Source: Diaporthe sp. PMI_573 (Eukaryota > Ascomycota > Sordariomycetes > Diaporthales > Diaporthaceae). From it: a DNA stretch of 64,000 nt. Where the stretch lies: contig JAJTUP010000002.1 of assembly GCA_021399435.1 (NCBI GenBank), positions 3,534,001-3,598,000 on the forward strand, read 5' to 3'. How positions within the stretch are numbered: position 1 is the first letter of the stretch; every line of letters begins with the position of its first letter. Below, piece after piece: positions 30,930 through 42,441 of this stretch. The translations under genes and the position numbers were made by a program. The notes beneath the pieces are model-generated. The model made no database searches. It was not told the origin of the DNA and was given only the letters and a program-made list of their open reading frames with translations.

Positions 30930-31881
30930 TCACAGCCCATCTGCCAGCATAGCATCGATGAGCTGCACGTGTCTGTCTGCATTTGTTGTGCTCCATTCAG
31001 TTTCGTACTAAAAGAGTTCTTGCCGTCAGTACAGATTGACCAAGAGTAAGAGTGGAAGCATCCGTGGACGAGTAAAGGCCAACAGGCTGAAGCCGTGCGC
31101 CAAACTCGGAGAGCAAGGGCCTGGCGAGGGTGGGCTTTGGGTACAACCCCGGGGGAATGAAGCATGGTGATTGGGATGAGGAAGATCAGATGGACAGTTT
31201 AGAGGAGGGCTGGGTGGTGGGACGAAATAGGGACTCACATTCAGCCCATATGGCCAGATGTGGCCCCCTCCACAGTTAATCTTAGCATTCGCGCCGTCCC
31301 AAGATCTCAAGAGTGGAGTTGCCGTGGCCCAGTCATTGGCTGCGCACTTGGTGTTGAAAGCTGCAGTCTGGCCGATACCCAGGGTGTGGGATATCTCATG
31401 CATGGCTGTGCGTTCGGTCATGTAGGATCTGTTGGACCCGAAACGTATGTTGCCGTTGTAGTTGCCGTCAGCGGTGGCGACGCTCGGCTAGTTACACGGG
31501 CGGAATCAGCGGCCATCCACACGGACGGGTTGACGCGAACGCAGGCAAATAGAAGACGCCTTCCAGTGCCGTCTTATTCGGCTCTCGGAGCATGATGCCC
31601 CCAGGCCGGCAGAAACACGACATCCGTGGAGCAGTGGTCCTCGGGGCAGCATAAGAGGAGGCCAGCCAACAAGTACTCACCTCGTACTGTATTGTCAGCC
31701 TCTTGGAGGCGTCGGAAAACCTGGCGTAGCGGGCGACAGCGAGCCTCATGGCAGCCTCGATCTTGGAGTAAGCGTCGGCTTGGTCGGTGGTAGGGTTTGC
31801 GGCCTTCTGCAGGGTCCAGGTAATAGCAGCCGAGGTTGTAGAGGCCAGGGCCAGCAGGCTGGTCAGGACGTGGAAACGCAT
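30930..31881 (-). CDS. Small secreted HExxH protein (putative metalloprotease-like)
   Basis: Predicted secreted protein of 175 aa. Exons 31881-31681, 31487-31239 and 31007-30930 join in phase (67, 83 and 26 codons). The signal peptide is MRFHVLTSLLALASTTSAA. The second exon holds GNIRFGSNRSYMTERTAMHEISHTLGIG: an HEISH zinc-binding motif followed by xxG as in metzincin-like enzymes, but without an obvious third histidine at the usual place. Downstream blocks are FNTKCAANDWATATPLLRSWDG, INCGGGHIWPYGLNYETEW and NADRHVQLIDAML; the two cysteines may pair. Similar small proteins occur in many ascomycetes, some fused to carbohydrate-binding modules; this one has none. Peptidase activity is possible but unproven. 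The first intron (193 bp) is longer than most here. Confidence 0.82.
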
Positions 31882-32702
31882 CTTGTCTGTCTGTCTGTCT
31901 GTCGGGAGAGGGCCTACGATAAGATGGTCAAGTGCCCTTGTAGGGGTGGGCGTGGGCTGTGTGGTCGGTCAGGCTGAGAAACAAAAGACAGGGTGAGAGA
32001 GGTCAGGTTGTGCTGGGCGGTTCAGGACTATTATATATGTGTGTGTGTGTTTACATTAGGCATATCCACTTTAAACTCTATATGTATCATATGCCTTATA
32101 TATCGTGGGTGTATAGATCCATCTGAGATGGGCGTTGCACCGGCTGGCGGGACAGACACGCATGGCAATGACTGAAGGCCTGCCCCAAGCGCTCCACTCC
32201 TTATCTGTTCCGAAACAAGACGCGGCGGGAGTGTGACGCTGTTGTCGAGCAGCGGAGAGCTGCACTCCGCAGATTGGACCGGCCGTGGGCTCTTGGGTGT
32301 CATTGAAGCAAAGGGGCAGAGAAGCCAAGAGGTGGTCATATGCTGGGGATATATTGCCGGGCTCGCAGGCCTGCCCTTTTCGGCTCTTGGCCGGGATTCT
32401 AACTGGAACCCCCCCCTGACTCTCGTTTACAAAAAGCCCACAATTCTGGGATGCGACCGGGGAAGCCGGCACCGGATTAAATGCCAGACCATCTGGGTGA
32501 GACGATGGTTGCTTGTTGGAAGACTTATTACTACTCATAGTGAGGTGAAGACTAACACTGAGTGGAAGGAAGACTGGCTGCAGAGGCCGATAAGCACCGC
32601 TCGCTCGGATAAGCTTAAACCGACGTCACAACGGGCGCCGCGACCGAACTGTACACCCGGGATCCTCCTCTGCTATGAGCAACACGTGAGTGCCACCTGA
32701 AC
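31882..32702. other. Divergent intergenic region
   Basis: Between the HExxH gene and the thioesterase gene. Contains TCTG repeats just upstream of the HExxH start (about 31883-31902) and a short GT repeat near 32037-32051. No gene recognised. Confidence 0.5.
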
Positions 32703-34810
32703 ATGACCGGCCGACCGAACCCGTGGGCCACCTGCAGGTCTGCGGACCTTGTGGCCTCGTCCTGCCGAGCACGATGGTGTGCCGCCCCGGGGCTCCGGAT
32801 GCCCACCGCCAGCCAGACTCGCTGGCTCGGAACAACAGTGCCACGCCCCACGGATGGCGTCTTTCGCGGCCTGACCGATGGCAGGCTCCCAACGCCGTGG
32901 ATCGAGGCCTTCCGCAAGCAGCAGGAGCAGCAGAAGCAGCAGCAGGACAAGCAGCGCACCGCAGCCCGCGAGGCTGGCCCTCAGGAGCGTGACCTCAGCC
33001 CCAGGAGGATGAGCGACAGCTACCACCGCGTCGTCTTGCCCCTGGGCCAGGACCCCTGGCTGTCTGACACTTATATCAACTCGTCGGGTCACATCAGGTT
33101 TGTGCACGCCGATGCTCGCAGCGGCCCCCTCCCCCCCCGCCGCCTCTTTCTCGCCCCTCGGCCCTCTAACGTGCCCACCCTTAGGCTGGGGACCATCTTC
33201 ATGGACCTGGATGCCCGTAAGCTGTCCCGAGACACCTACTACGTGCTGGCCTGGTAGCTAACCCCGGCCTCGCAGTCTCGGGGGTCATTGTCTATAAGCA
33301 CACCGGGCCGGGCGTGACGACCGTCACTGCGGCGCTGGACCGCATCACAATAGCCCACCCCCTGACCGAGATCTGCGACCTCGAGTATTCTGGCCAGGTC
33401 ACCTATGCCTCGGGCAGGAGCAGCGTCGAGATCACCTGCAGGGTCGCCAGAGCCCGGCCCGAGGGGGAGCCCACCAGGCCCGAGGATGAGCTGCTCACCT
33501 GCACCTTCACCATGGTCGCCCTGGATCCCGACACCAAGAAGCCCGTCAACGTCCCTGCACTCCTCTGCGACACCCCGGAGGAGGAGGCTGCCTTCAAGGC
33601 CGGCGAGGCCAAGTCGCTGGCAAAGAAGAAGATGAGCAAGACGTCTCTGCTGGCCACCGAACCCAACGATCCCGAGTCGGCCCTGATCCACGGCATCTGG
33701 CTCAGGCAGCTGCGGTACCACGACCCCAACGACAGCCTCCGCCAGCCCGCCAACGTCGTCCCCATGAGCACCACGCAGCTGTCGACGGCCGCCATAATGC
33801 AGCCACAATACAGGAACAGACACCAGACCATGATCTTTGGCGGCTTCCACCTGAAGCAGACCTTTGAGCTGGCCTTTTGCTGTGCCGCCAGTTTCGCTCA
33901 CGCGCGCCCCGTACGTCTGACCCTGAGCCCCGTCCTGGCTCCCATCACTAACGCGCCGCAGACTTTCATCAGCGCCGATCCTTGTACCTTCCGAAACCCC
34001 GTCCCGGTGGGCAGCGTCTTGTACCTTCGAGCAACTATTGCTTATACCGACCCACCGCTGGTGAGTTAGTTACTCGGGCTTGTCACATCGCAGGGCCATC
34101 GCCCGCCCACCTTCTCGCGCAGGTCTGCAGCCGGTGTACCAGCCCTTGCGCACCGCGGCGGCTCCTGGTCATGTTGCAGCTTGCTGACTTCTGCCCCCCC
34201 CCCCCGCCCAGCTCGAAGAAGGCGGTAGTGAGCCACAGCACAGGGATCCGAAGCAGCCCGTGACGCGGGTGCATGTGAGGGTTGACAGTAAAGTTAGAGG
34301 TACGCTCGAGCATGATCTACACTGGTCCCCTGGTTTGGCTCTTTTTGCCCGGGCCGGGCCAGCACAACTGGGCCGAAGGCCCAGCGCCCGGGTCCCCATA
34401 GCCGTCGTGGGATCGTCGCCCACAAGCTGCTTTTCTTGGCAGACTGCTGACTTGTACGTGTGTGGCCCAGATGTTGAGCACGACACTACAACCAAACCAA
34501 CAGGGCAGTTCAACTACACGTTCTCGGTACCCAAAGACGTCAAAGTGATGCCGCATACGTACCAGGAGTACAGTAAGCACCATTCTTCTCCTTTTACAAC
34601 CCCCCCCCCCCGCGTGCCATGTTTTTGGAATGTTCCAGGAAGCATCGCTTTGGGAGCCGTGGCAGGTGGCAGGTGATTAACACAATACTAGTGATGTACA
34701 TTGACGCGAGGCGGAGGGTCAAGCTCGGGGACATTCAAACTCGTCAAGAGCGCAGCAACTCGACACAGGAGCAAAGGCAGTTGGCCGAGGACGCCAACCT
34801 CACAGAGTGA
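32703..34810 (+). CDS. Acyl-CoA thioesterase, ACOT9-like double-hotdog family
   Basis: Probable mitochondrial enzyme hydrolysing acyl-CoA to free acid and CoA. Seven exons (32703-33097, 33185-33216, 33276-33910, 33962-34060, 34212-34299, 34471-34572, 34692-34810) join in phase to 489 aa. The N-terminal part is Arg/Ser-rich with few acids, like a presequence, then TPWIEAFRKQQ. The first hotdog region contains IFMDLDALSGVIVYKH and TVTAALDRITIAHPL; the second contains IFGGFHLKQTFELAFCCAASF (the hotdog helix), FRNPVPVGSVLYLRATIAYT, VDSKVRDVEH and GQFNYTF, then YIDARRRVKLG. This order matches the ACOT9 family. The 32-nt second exon and a poly-C run before exon 5 (34198-34206) are notable. The start is the first ATG; an upstream leader exon cannot be excluded. 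Confidence 0.85.
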
Positions 34811-36470
34811 TGAGAGATGCATTCACGCTACGGTCTCCCCGGCCCCTTGTCCCGGGAAGGGATGTTCCACAGTAGTCTTGCCCATGGCCACGCCGGAGTG
34901 ATATCGTCCACGGCTGTTGGGGACGATGGGTACGGGGCTCATGACAGTCGGGCATTTTATCCAGGTGATGGGAACACGTAATGCTCCATCTTCACGGGCA
35001 ACCAGCGGGACAACATACAAATATATTGCAGCTCAGGGCCTTGGGTGCGAGTGAATGAGACGTGGAGTCGGGATCAGATTCAGGGGGGCCCAAACACCGC
35101 AATGGCCAATCAATTTCTTCCGAGAGGTTCGACTCGATTGGGCCGTCACATTGTCGCGAAGATGCTCTCCAGGCTGAACCCTGCGGCTGTAGCTACATTG
35201 CAGGTCGCAGGGGTCACAATCGCGAAATGCACCACAGGCATCTTCGTAAGGAAAGAGAGAGAATGAGAGAGAGAGAGGTGGCCCCGGCATGGCAGAACGG
35301 CTTTAATTTCTGGAAATGAGCTAGCTGCGATGGTATAATTGATATATGTCCCGTGGGACCGCCTATCGGACGGCGAGGCATCGACTCCCGAACCCGCGGA
35401 TGGGTCTTGTCCGGTCCCCTCTGCTGTGGACACAATCAGCCCCAGCCAGAGTACCTGGGTACCCGTTCAGATAATGGGTACTGTGCAAGGAGACAGATAC
35501 CACAGTCACCGGGCGTCTCATTGGTATTGATAAACGACGACAGAGCCGTGCCCATGGGCTTGAGTGCCCGTCCTTCCGCGCTCATAGACTCGTTACCGGC
35601 AAAAGAAAATAATGATTCGAACGCGCGCGCACACACACACAAGGTCGCCAAGCAGCCAAGCAAAAGGCACAGAAGCTTCCGCAATGCTTATCTCGACTCC
35701 CTGCACAGCAGATCCCAGCAGCCGTGTACTTATTTATATATCTGCTCCTTGACTGCGTCTTACATGGTGGGTTGCAGCAGTATGCGCCATGGCAGAATAC
35801 ACCCAAGTGCACAAATTCGCATCTGCATTCGCACTTGCACCTGCATCCTCAAACCCGAGCATGTCCCAGTCTCGGTCTCAATCAATCCCAGTCCCGGCCC
35901 CGGTCCCGCCGCGGAATCAACCCAAGCACAGACCCAGATATTGAAAATTTCGAGTGCTAGGGCGTGCCTGTCTTTGTCCTGCCCTGACCTCTCGCACTGT
36001 GGGGCTCGCCTCCATTTCACACAGTACGGTCGTCGCACCAGTCCCGTACACTCGTCTTATCAGCCCTACCTCGACGACCCGAGGCACGAGGCACGGGGCA
36101 CGAGGCACGAGGCGCACATCCTCATATCTTTCCGCGGCCCCCACAGCCACGGAATGCCTGCCCATGCCCATACCCTACTGCGCGATTGTACGATAGTCTA
36201 TCCAGGCATCTTCTACAGGTGGATGTGTGTATGTATTGAGTAAGCGTTGTTTAAAAGCAGGCCGTGTCTCCGGCTCTTCACCGAGCCACCTTCCTACAAT
36301 CTACACCATGTCTCGTCCTCCTCTCCCTCACGCCAACGCGACGACTTCGATACCGTCCTCGTGATCCCACCGGGCAACCGCAGTTACACCACAACCACAA
36401 CCACAAACCACACCCAGCACCGGCACCGGCACCAGTCTTCCTTGGTTTCTCTGCAGGCTGCCCAGTCACA
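34811..36470. other. 1.66-kb intergenic region
   Basis: No gene recognised. It has a GAGA stretch near 35252-35278, a CA repeat near 35630-35640, and GGCACGA(G/GG) repeats near 36080-36112 upstream of the MFS gene. Confidence 0.5.
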
Positions 36471-38753
36471 ATGGCTTCCACACCCGTGCAGACTCCCACA
36501 CAGCCGCCCCTGGCTGACAAGGAGGCATCCGACCTCGAGAAGATGGCTTCTCCGAGTCCCGACAACACTTCTCTGGAGGACGCCACCCTCGCCGCACTGT
36601 CGCGCGTCAAGACTGCCGACGAGCATCACCCCATCCACTGTGCGTGTAATTTTTTGGTTTTAAATTTTTTTTTTAAAAAAAAAATTCGTCTCCTGCCTTT
36701 CTCGCTTGGGCCCGGGGCTTTCCCCCATTGTGTCCTACGAAGTGTTCTGGGCACCGCCCCGGGTGATGCCCTGTGAGGCGATAGTCGTAAGAGGCTCGCT
36801 ATGGCCTATGAAGTCTGTCCAGGGCCACTTATTCGGCCACCTCTTGGCATCATGACCCGCAACTCCGAGGTTCATCACTGAGAATAGCTGGACAGGGAGC
36901 TCGACGAAGAAGTGGTTCGTCATCTTCTGGTATTGCCTTCTACAGGCATTTGTCACCCTCACCACCACCACATATGTGTCGGCCGAGTTCCTGGTCCAGG
37001 AGACGTACGGGGGCACTACCCAGGTCGTTGCTCTTGGCCAGTCAATGTTCATCATTGGCACCGCCGTCGGGCCCGCCTTCCTCGGGCCTCTGTCGTATGT
37101 CTCGCGCCCAGTCCCTCCGTTTACTGTCGCACTGCTGACCTTGTTATCCAGGGACATCAATGGCCGGAAATGGGTCTACGTCGGCGCCATCTTCGTCTAT
37201 GCCATCCTGAACATTGGCTGTGCCAAGGCGCTGAACTTGCCCATGTTGATCATTTTCCAGTTCCTATGCGGAGCTGCCGGCAGTGTCGCCCTGTGTAACG
37301 TCGCCGGCACTATCGCAGACCTCTTTGGCGACTCGGACGGTGCTGGCCAGCCCAGTAAGCAGCCTCTTGATACCATTGAAAGCCCTCGAACGGGGAGTGA
37401 CAACCAACCATATTCGCTGTCTTTCCTGCGTGCTCGAACGCCTTCCTGCCGGGTTGCTTCCGGCTTTGAGCGGGTCAGGAGCACATCATTGATGGTGGCC
37501 TGCTACTTCACATACTCGCATGGGTGAATATCTTGCTCGGTACTTCGATGGCTGACTCAAACTGCCATAGTGGCCCTGTTCGTGGTCTCCGCCAACTCCG
37601 GCCCGTCTATCGGCTCGCCCGTCGGGGAGTGGATCGCCGAAAACCCCAATATGGGCCTCCCGTGGGTCTTCTGGATCAACGTCGTCATCGGTGCTGCTTT
37701 CGCCTTGGGCATGTGCTTCCTGCCAGAGACCCTCCCGCGGGCTGTTATCGCGAGGGCTGTCAAGAAGCAACAGGCCGCCAGCCCGGAAGAAGTCGCCATT
37801 GCAGAGGAGAAGATCAATATTCTGAAGGAGATGAGGTTCGTCACGACCATGGCCCTGAAGATCATGGTCACCGAGCCTATTGTGCTGTTCCTCGGGCTGT
37901 ACAACGGCTTCGCCTACGGCCTTCTGTTCCTGTACCTGGACGGGGTCTTCGACGTCTTCGTGTACAACAACGGATTGAGCTTCATCGGGGCAGATCTCAC
38001 GTACCTGAATTTCATAGTCGGTGTAAGTGGGCGTGCCCGCGCAGCTATCGCACCGCCTGAGACTTGACCGCCCGTTGCTCAGTCTCGACGTGCCAGCCGC
38101 CGAGATTCCCGCACTTGTCACAAATGTGCTGATTCAGGATAGGTGACCATCATGTTCTGTATCGTCCCCTTGCAGACATACCTCTACAGGAGAGACCGTC
38201 TCAAGCATGGCACCAACCGTCCCGAGGCCCGCTTTCTCACCTCTCTAGTCGGCGTCTGGGGCTTCCCCGTCTCATTACTGTGGTTCGCTTTCACTGACGA
38301 TGGGTATGTCCTTGTGCCAAGCCCAGCCTCCAGTGTGGCTCGTGTGGCCTGGTTTAAGTGGTCACGGGGACTCCTGGGCCAGGCTCCTCAGCCATCCAGA
38401 CCGCCGACCTCGCTAACAAGATTATGTCTAGGTCCGTAAGCTTCTGGTCACCGGTCGTGGCCGGCGGCCTCCTGGCCGTGTGTGACCCCCTCCTCTGGCT
38501 GGCCATGTTAAACTACCTGACAGACTCCTACCCGAGCGTTGCCGCCTCAGCTGTCGCCGCCTTCTTGATCCCGTCGTTTCTGATCGCCGCGGGCCTTGCG
38601 CACGCTGGCATCGCCATGTTTGAAAACATGACCACCAAGTGGGCTATGGCAACGCTGGGGTTCATCTCGTTCGGTCTGGTTGCCCTGGTCTATGTCTTGT
38701 ACTTTTTCGGCCCTCGCATCAGGGCGAGGTCCAAGCTCGCTCGGAAGTCATAG
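36471..38753 (+). CDS. MFS transporter, DHA1 family (polyamine/Tpo1-like)
   Basis: Plasma-membrane drug or polyamine proton antiporter type. Six exons (36471-36639, 36896-37094, 37152-37354, 37571-38022, 38143-38303, 38432-38753) join in phase to 501 aa. A 60-residue cytosolic N-terminus ends in HHPIHWSSTKKW, the usual lead-in to the first helix in this group. Motif A is PLSDINGRKWVYV across the second splice site; other landmarks are AGTIADLFGD, a helix with ANSGPSIGSPVGEW, NVVIGAAFALGMCFLPET and the long central loop with AIAEEKINILKEM. About twelve hydrophobic segments are visible. The first intron (256 bp) contains long T and A runs at about 36660-36685. The C-terminus is short and basic (RARSKLARKS). 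Substrate unknown. Confidence 0.88.
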
Positions 38754-39090
38754 GTGGCACACGTATGCAACATATACCATTGCAGCTGCCACAACGCGCC
38801 AAGGGGGCTCGCCGTCAAGACCTTAACGGTGCGTTGGCTGTGACCCTACATTACCAGAATAGCAGATAGCAGCATTCTATAACATGCCTTTGATGTCAAC
38901 ATTGCGACAGGATTGAGGTGCTGGGCAGCTTTCTATGCATATCTGTAGACCAGTGGTGAGTCTCTACCCTGTCCATTGAATTTGGTTGGCGATACGACAC
39001 AAGCAAGCTCTTCACACTAATCACTCGGCCAGGCATGCTCAGGTGCCTTGACACCCATAGATCACACTGCCTTGGGAAAGTGGCATCACA
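38754..39090. other. Convergent intergenic region
   Basis: 3' flanks of the MFS and FAD-oxidase genes. Nothing else seen. Confidence 0.5.
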
Positions 39091-40732
39091 TTACTCGTCC
39101 GGTGCTCGGCAGTGCGGCGTGGCCCCCCGAACATGCCCTTGGTGGCTCTCCATCTCCTGAACCATTGCCGGCAGCAGCAAGTCGTTGAAAGCCCAGAGGA
39201 TGGTTGTAAATTGGGCCGAAAACGCCGCTCCTGCCCACCAGGTTGCGCGATGGGCCTGGAGCGCGTACTGGGCCTGAATGAAACCAGCCTCGATTTCGTC
39301 GATGTGTACACGCATGTGCATCGGACCATGGTCCTCGAACGCAGCAAATTGGAGCGGCTCTTCACTGGCGGCCAGCACTCCACTCTCCACCATGTTATTA
39401 AACCCATCGGCCACGAGATCCCGTGCTCCGTCAGCGTCCAGGCCAGCGTCGCCGACCATGAGGAATCGGAAGAGGTCACTGCTCTGGCCGAAATAGTCGA
39501 GCCGCGAGTTGAAAGGTGGAAGGGGGAGCATCGTCCAGTTTGATGGCTCCGCGGCGGCGGGCATATTGGTCAAGGACTGATTCACAACCAGCGACGGGCT
39601 TCTCACCGCGCCGACGTAGACTCTCGAGCTTCGGAACTTGGAGAAGACGGCCGACTCACTCGCATCCAAATCAAAGGGGCTTAGGTTTTCAGCACTGGGC
39701 TCGATTGCGAGCAGAAGCCGCTGGGCCTTGATCCGCTTCCTGTTTCCATTTGCGGCCTCCACCGCGACCGTGACGCCGGTGTCATCGTCGCCACGTTCAC
39801 AAGACACCACGGTACTGCAATAGAGCACATCTTGGCCCAGCAGATCGCCGATCTTCAGATACAGCTCGTGGTTGTCCCCGGATACCGGGACTACGTTGCT
39901 CGTCTCTCCGAAGAATACACCCGTCAAGGGTGCCCCTATGGCCTGCATCACGTACATTGTGGCAGTGCCCATGCTGTTGCTTCTACCAGCACGCTTCTCC
40001 CGCTGGTCGGGTGCGGGTGACGAGGCTCGATGCGCATAAGGAGTGCCTTTGTCAGCATCACTTACATGTCGTCAACACCCATACCGGTCAGCTCGAAAAG
40101 CCGCGGTACGGCAGCCGAGATGTTGTGCTTGGCCACGAAGTCTCTGAACAAGAGCGTCAGGTCCTCGGGGATATCGCCCGGCAGTGGGAAGTTGAAAAAG
40201 CCAGGTAAAAGCAGGCCCTCGTATCGCTTGCAGAGTTCGTGGTACTTTCTGAGGGCGGCGAGCACTTCGGTGCTGGTAGGAGCAGCGTAGTTGTCCAGGG
40301 CGCGGCCAGTCGTAAAGTCGACGTACTTGGTAGTAAGTGTTGTCTGTGGCTTTGCCATGACGGATATGTTCATGCGTTGGGTTATGAAGTCGGTGGTATT
40401 CTTGTAGGAATTCCAAGCTTGGACCCCAATATTGATGGGCTGCCCGGTGAGAGGGTCTTGATACGTCTTGGTGTGCCCGCCCTGCGACAGGCATTCAGCA
40501 ATCTCGAAGTCTGCTCGGCACAGCGGTATCCTCGCTCACAAGTCTATCTCCTTTCTCGACCAGCACGACGGTCTTTCCCATATCGCGCAGCTTGACCGCC
40601 GCGTGTGCTCCTGAGGCGCCACCCCCCACAATCACCACATCGCGATTGATTACTCCAACGGCGGTTTCAGAAAAAAGCCCCCGCGGCGACAGTCAGGAGT
40701 GCAGTGAGCACTGAGCACGCGGTGTGGCGCAT
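39091..40732 (-). pseudogene. FAD-dependent oxidase (beta-cyclopiazonate dehydrogenase-like) with an apparent 1-nt frameshift near the start
   Basis: Secreted or membrane-lumen flavoprotein of the NAD(P)-binding_8/amine-oxidase type. Exons 40732-40540, 40481-40066 and 39973-39091; introns fit well. The dinucleotide-binding motif VVIVGGGASGAHAAVKLRDMGK and the second motif DRLGGHTKTY are intact, and the rest of the frame is open to a natural stop. The first exon is one base too long: from the ATG, a signal-like MRHTACSVLTALLTVAAGAF runs into a stop at TTCTGA, while the flavin domain is in the next frame with no ATG of its own. The break lies at adjacent homopolymers (five C and six A on the plus strand, 40671-40682). 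Either the gene is a recent pseudogene or this is a sequencing or assembly error in a homopolymer; the otherwise undamaged frame favours error or a very recent event. Intact length would be about 496 aa. Confidence 0.75.
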
Positions 40733-41075
40733 TGCTTGTGGTTCAGAGGCTCCCACGAGAGCGATACTTGCATGTATTCAGTTCTCTGTGGAAGCGGACG
40801 CATGGATTATCCCCAAGGCAGTTGAGCCACTTTTGGTGTGACCCAGGGAATACCCAGACTGTCAACCCACCTGAGATATATATTAACACTAGCCTCTTCC
40901 TGTGGACTCCCAGCTCTTGGCATCATGTAAGAAAGTGGTGGGGTGAAATGAGGGGCTTGCATGCACCGAATTCCGATGACTGTCAGCCTATTGGTTCTCT
41001 CATCAGGGCAAGGGGCATTCACGGGCAAACCAGCGAGACTGCGAAGAACTACATGTCCACACCATAGCGCTCCCT

Positions 41076-41518
41076 ATAGGGTCTTTGACAACGGTACGTA
41101 GTACAGGCCCTCCAGCAGAAGGACCATCCTTGTGGCTGCAAAACAGACCGTATTCCCTGCCCCGTCGGGCGACACACACAACCTTCTTTGGTCAATCCCC
41201 TCAAGACCATCTAATTTCTAAGACCCTCTCTACAAAAAGACTTCCCCCATCTTAGAAAGACCTTCTTTCCCCTACCTAAAATACTCCTTCTTCAGGGGAA
41301 AATAAGTCAAAGAGGGAATCAGGTTACCTTAATAAAGCATTTATGGACACAATTAGGAGCTGATCTTTAAGAAAACACCATCAGAGAAATGGGAGAGGAA
41401 ATCTGTGTCGGCTAGTTTTCACGCCAAAGCATAAGCTTAAAGTACAGAATTTCAAGACTGAGTATAAAATCCGAAGACCAACCCCTCTGAAGACCGTCCT
41501 GCCACTTAAAGACCCTAT
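41076..41518. mobile_element. Possible MITE-like or decayed element
   Basis: A 443-bp segment markedly richer in A and T than its flanks, bounded by an 11-bp perfect inverted repeat: ATAGGGTCTTT at 41076-41086 and AAAGACCCTAT at 41508-41518. Inside, AAGACC recurs at about 41203, 41220, 41257, 41474, 41490 and 41509. TA lies outside the inner GGGTCTTT on both sides, as expected for a TA target duplication. There is no coding capacity. The repeat is short, so chance or a non-mobile origin remains possible. Confidence 0.3.
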
Positions 41519-41541
41519 GACAAAAAAATGACCGTAAATAG

Positions 41542-42078
41542 TTATCTACGTTGCCCGACGGTATTTAGCCAGAAACGGTCTGCCCAAACCCTGTAGGGGG
41601 CGCTGTGGTAGTGTAATGTTGTTCCACGTTGCTGCGGCCTGCACTTGGAGCAGGGTACATGAATCCTAGGTTCTCTGCGCTTGGATTCGGGAAGTTTACC
41701 AGAGATACCCGCGACCTTAAACGTCACAAATGCTCCCCATTCATGTTGCATACTAGCAGTGGTTGTGACGGATGCTATGGTCAGGTCAGTGATTGTTGCT
41801 ACTTCGAAATCAATACCTGTCTTTAATTCTTGGGGCAAGGTACAGGCAAGACAAAGTTCTCTGCTACTCTGGTTGTTGCAAGACCAATTGTCATCATCGG
41901 GGACATGGCCTTTTCGAGACAAGCAACGGCCAAGACTCACAAGGGTCGGTGAGTCTAACACACCAGGAGTCAGCCCAGTGATGATAGGGCAGCATTCGAT
42001 GACCGACGAGTTACGCAGCCCATGTTGGACGACGTATACCACCTCCACCACCCAACGCTTACGCGTGGTGGTGTTCAT
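41542..42078 (-). CDS. Orphan ORF, hypothetical cysteine-containing protein
   Basis: Uninterrupted 178-codon frame with its own ATG. I do not recognise it. It has eight cysteines, including CC, SCN, CLAC and CSKC contexts, a central stretch FEVATITDLTIASVTTTASM and a basic end, but no signal peptide. Composition is less biased to G and C at third positions than the neighbouring core genes, and it sits next to the AT-rich patch. It could be a lineage-specific gene, the remnant of a larger gene, or chance. Confidence 0.3.
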   Translation of the reverse strand: MNTTTRKRWVVEVVYVVQHGLRNSSVIECCPIITGLTPGVLDSPTLVSLGRCLSRKGHVPDDDNWSCNNQSSRELCLACTLPQELKTGIDFEVATITDLTIASVTTTASMQHEWGAFVTFKVAGISGKLPESKRREPRIHVPCSKCRPQQRGTTLHYHSAPYRVWADRFWLNTVGQRR

Positions 42079-42441
42079 TTCCGTCGAGAAGACCTGAATA
42101 TGTAGAGGACACAGGCATGGAATTCGTTAGTGCTACTTAGGTACCTGTCTCGTAGATGACTACCGGTACTACTTAGTCCAGTCCACCAGAATACACAGCC
42201 GCCACAACCCGCTGGGGGAGTGGAGGAGTGGCTGCAGCTGGCGGGGTCCGCTGACTAAGCCCATGGCCCCAGTTGAAACTTGAATCGCGCCCCAGCCCGG
42301 CCATCCCCACGCGAAGCCCCCACGCCAATATCAAACAACGAGGGATGGGTGCATGAACAGATCCAGGGCGCCCCGTTGGGACTGGTTTCGTGAGTGTGGG
42401 GGGTTAGAAAGAGCCGCATCGTGGGTGTCGACCTCTCATCA

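Larger units (their letters stand above)
40733..42441. other. 1.7-kb intergenic region with AT-rich patch
   Basis: Between the FAD-oxidase and UPF0643 genes. It includes the MITE-like segment (41076-41518) and the orphan ORF (41542-42078), annotated separately. The rest holds nothing recognised. Confidence 0.5.

Noticed and set aside
39091..40732. Frameshift explained by a very short intron in the first exon
   Set aside because: The only AG near the flavin frame (GTTGGAG) would need a 3' exon start with no suitable donor at a normal intron length.
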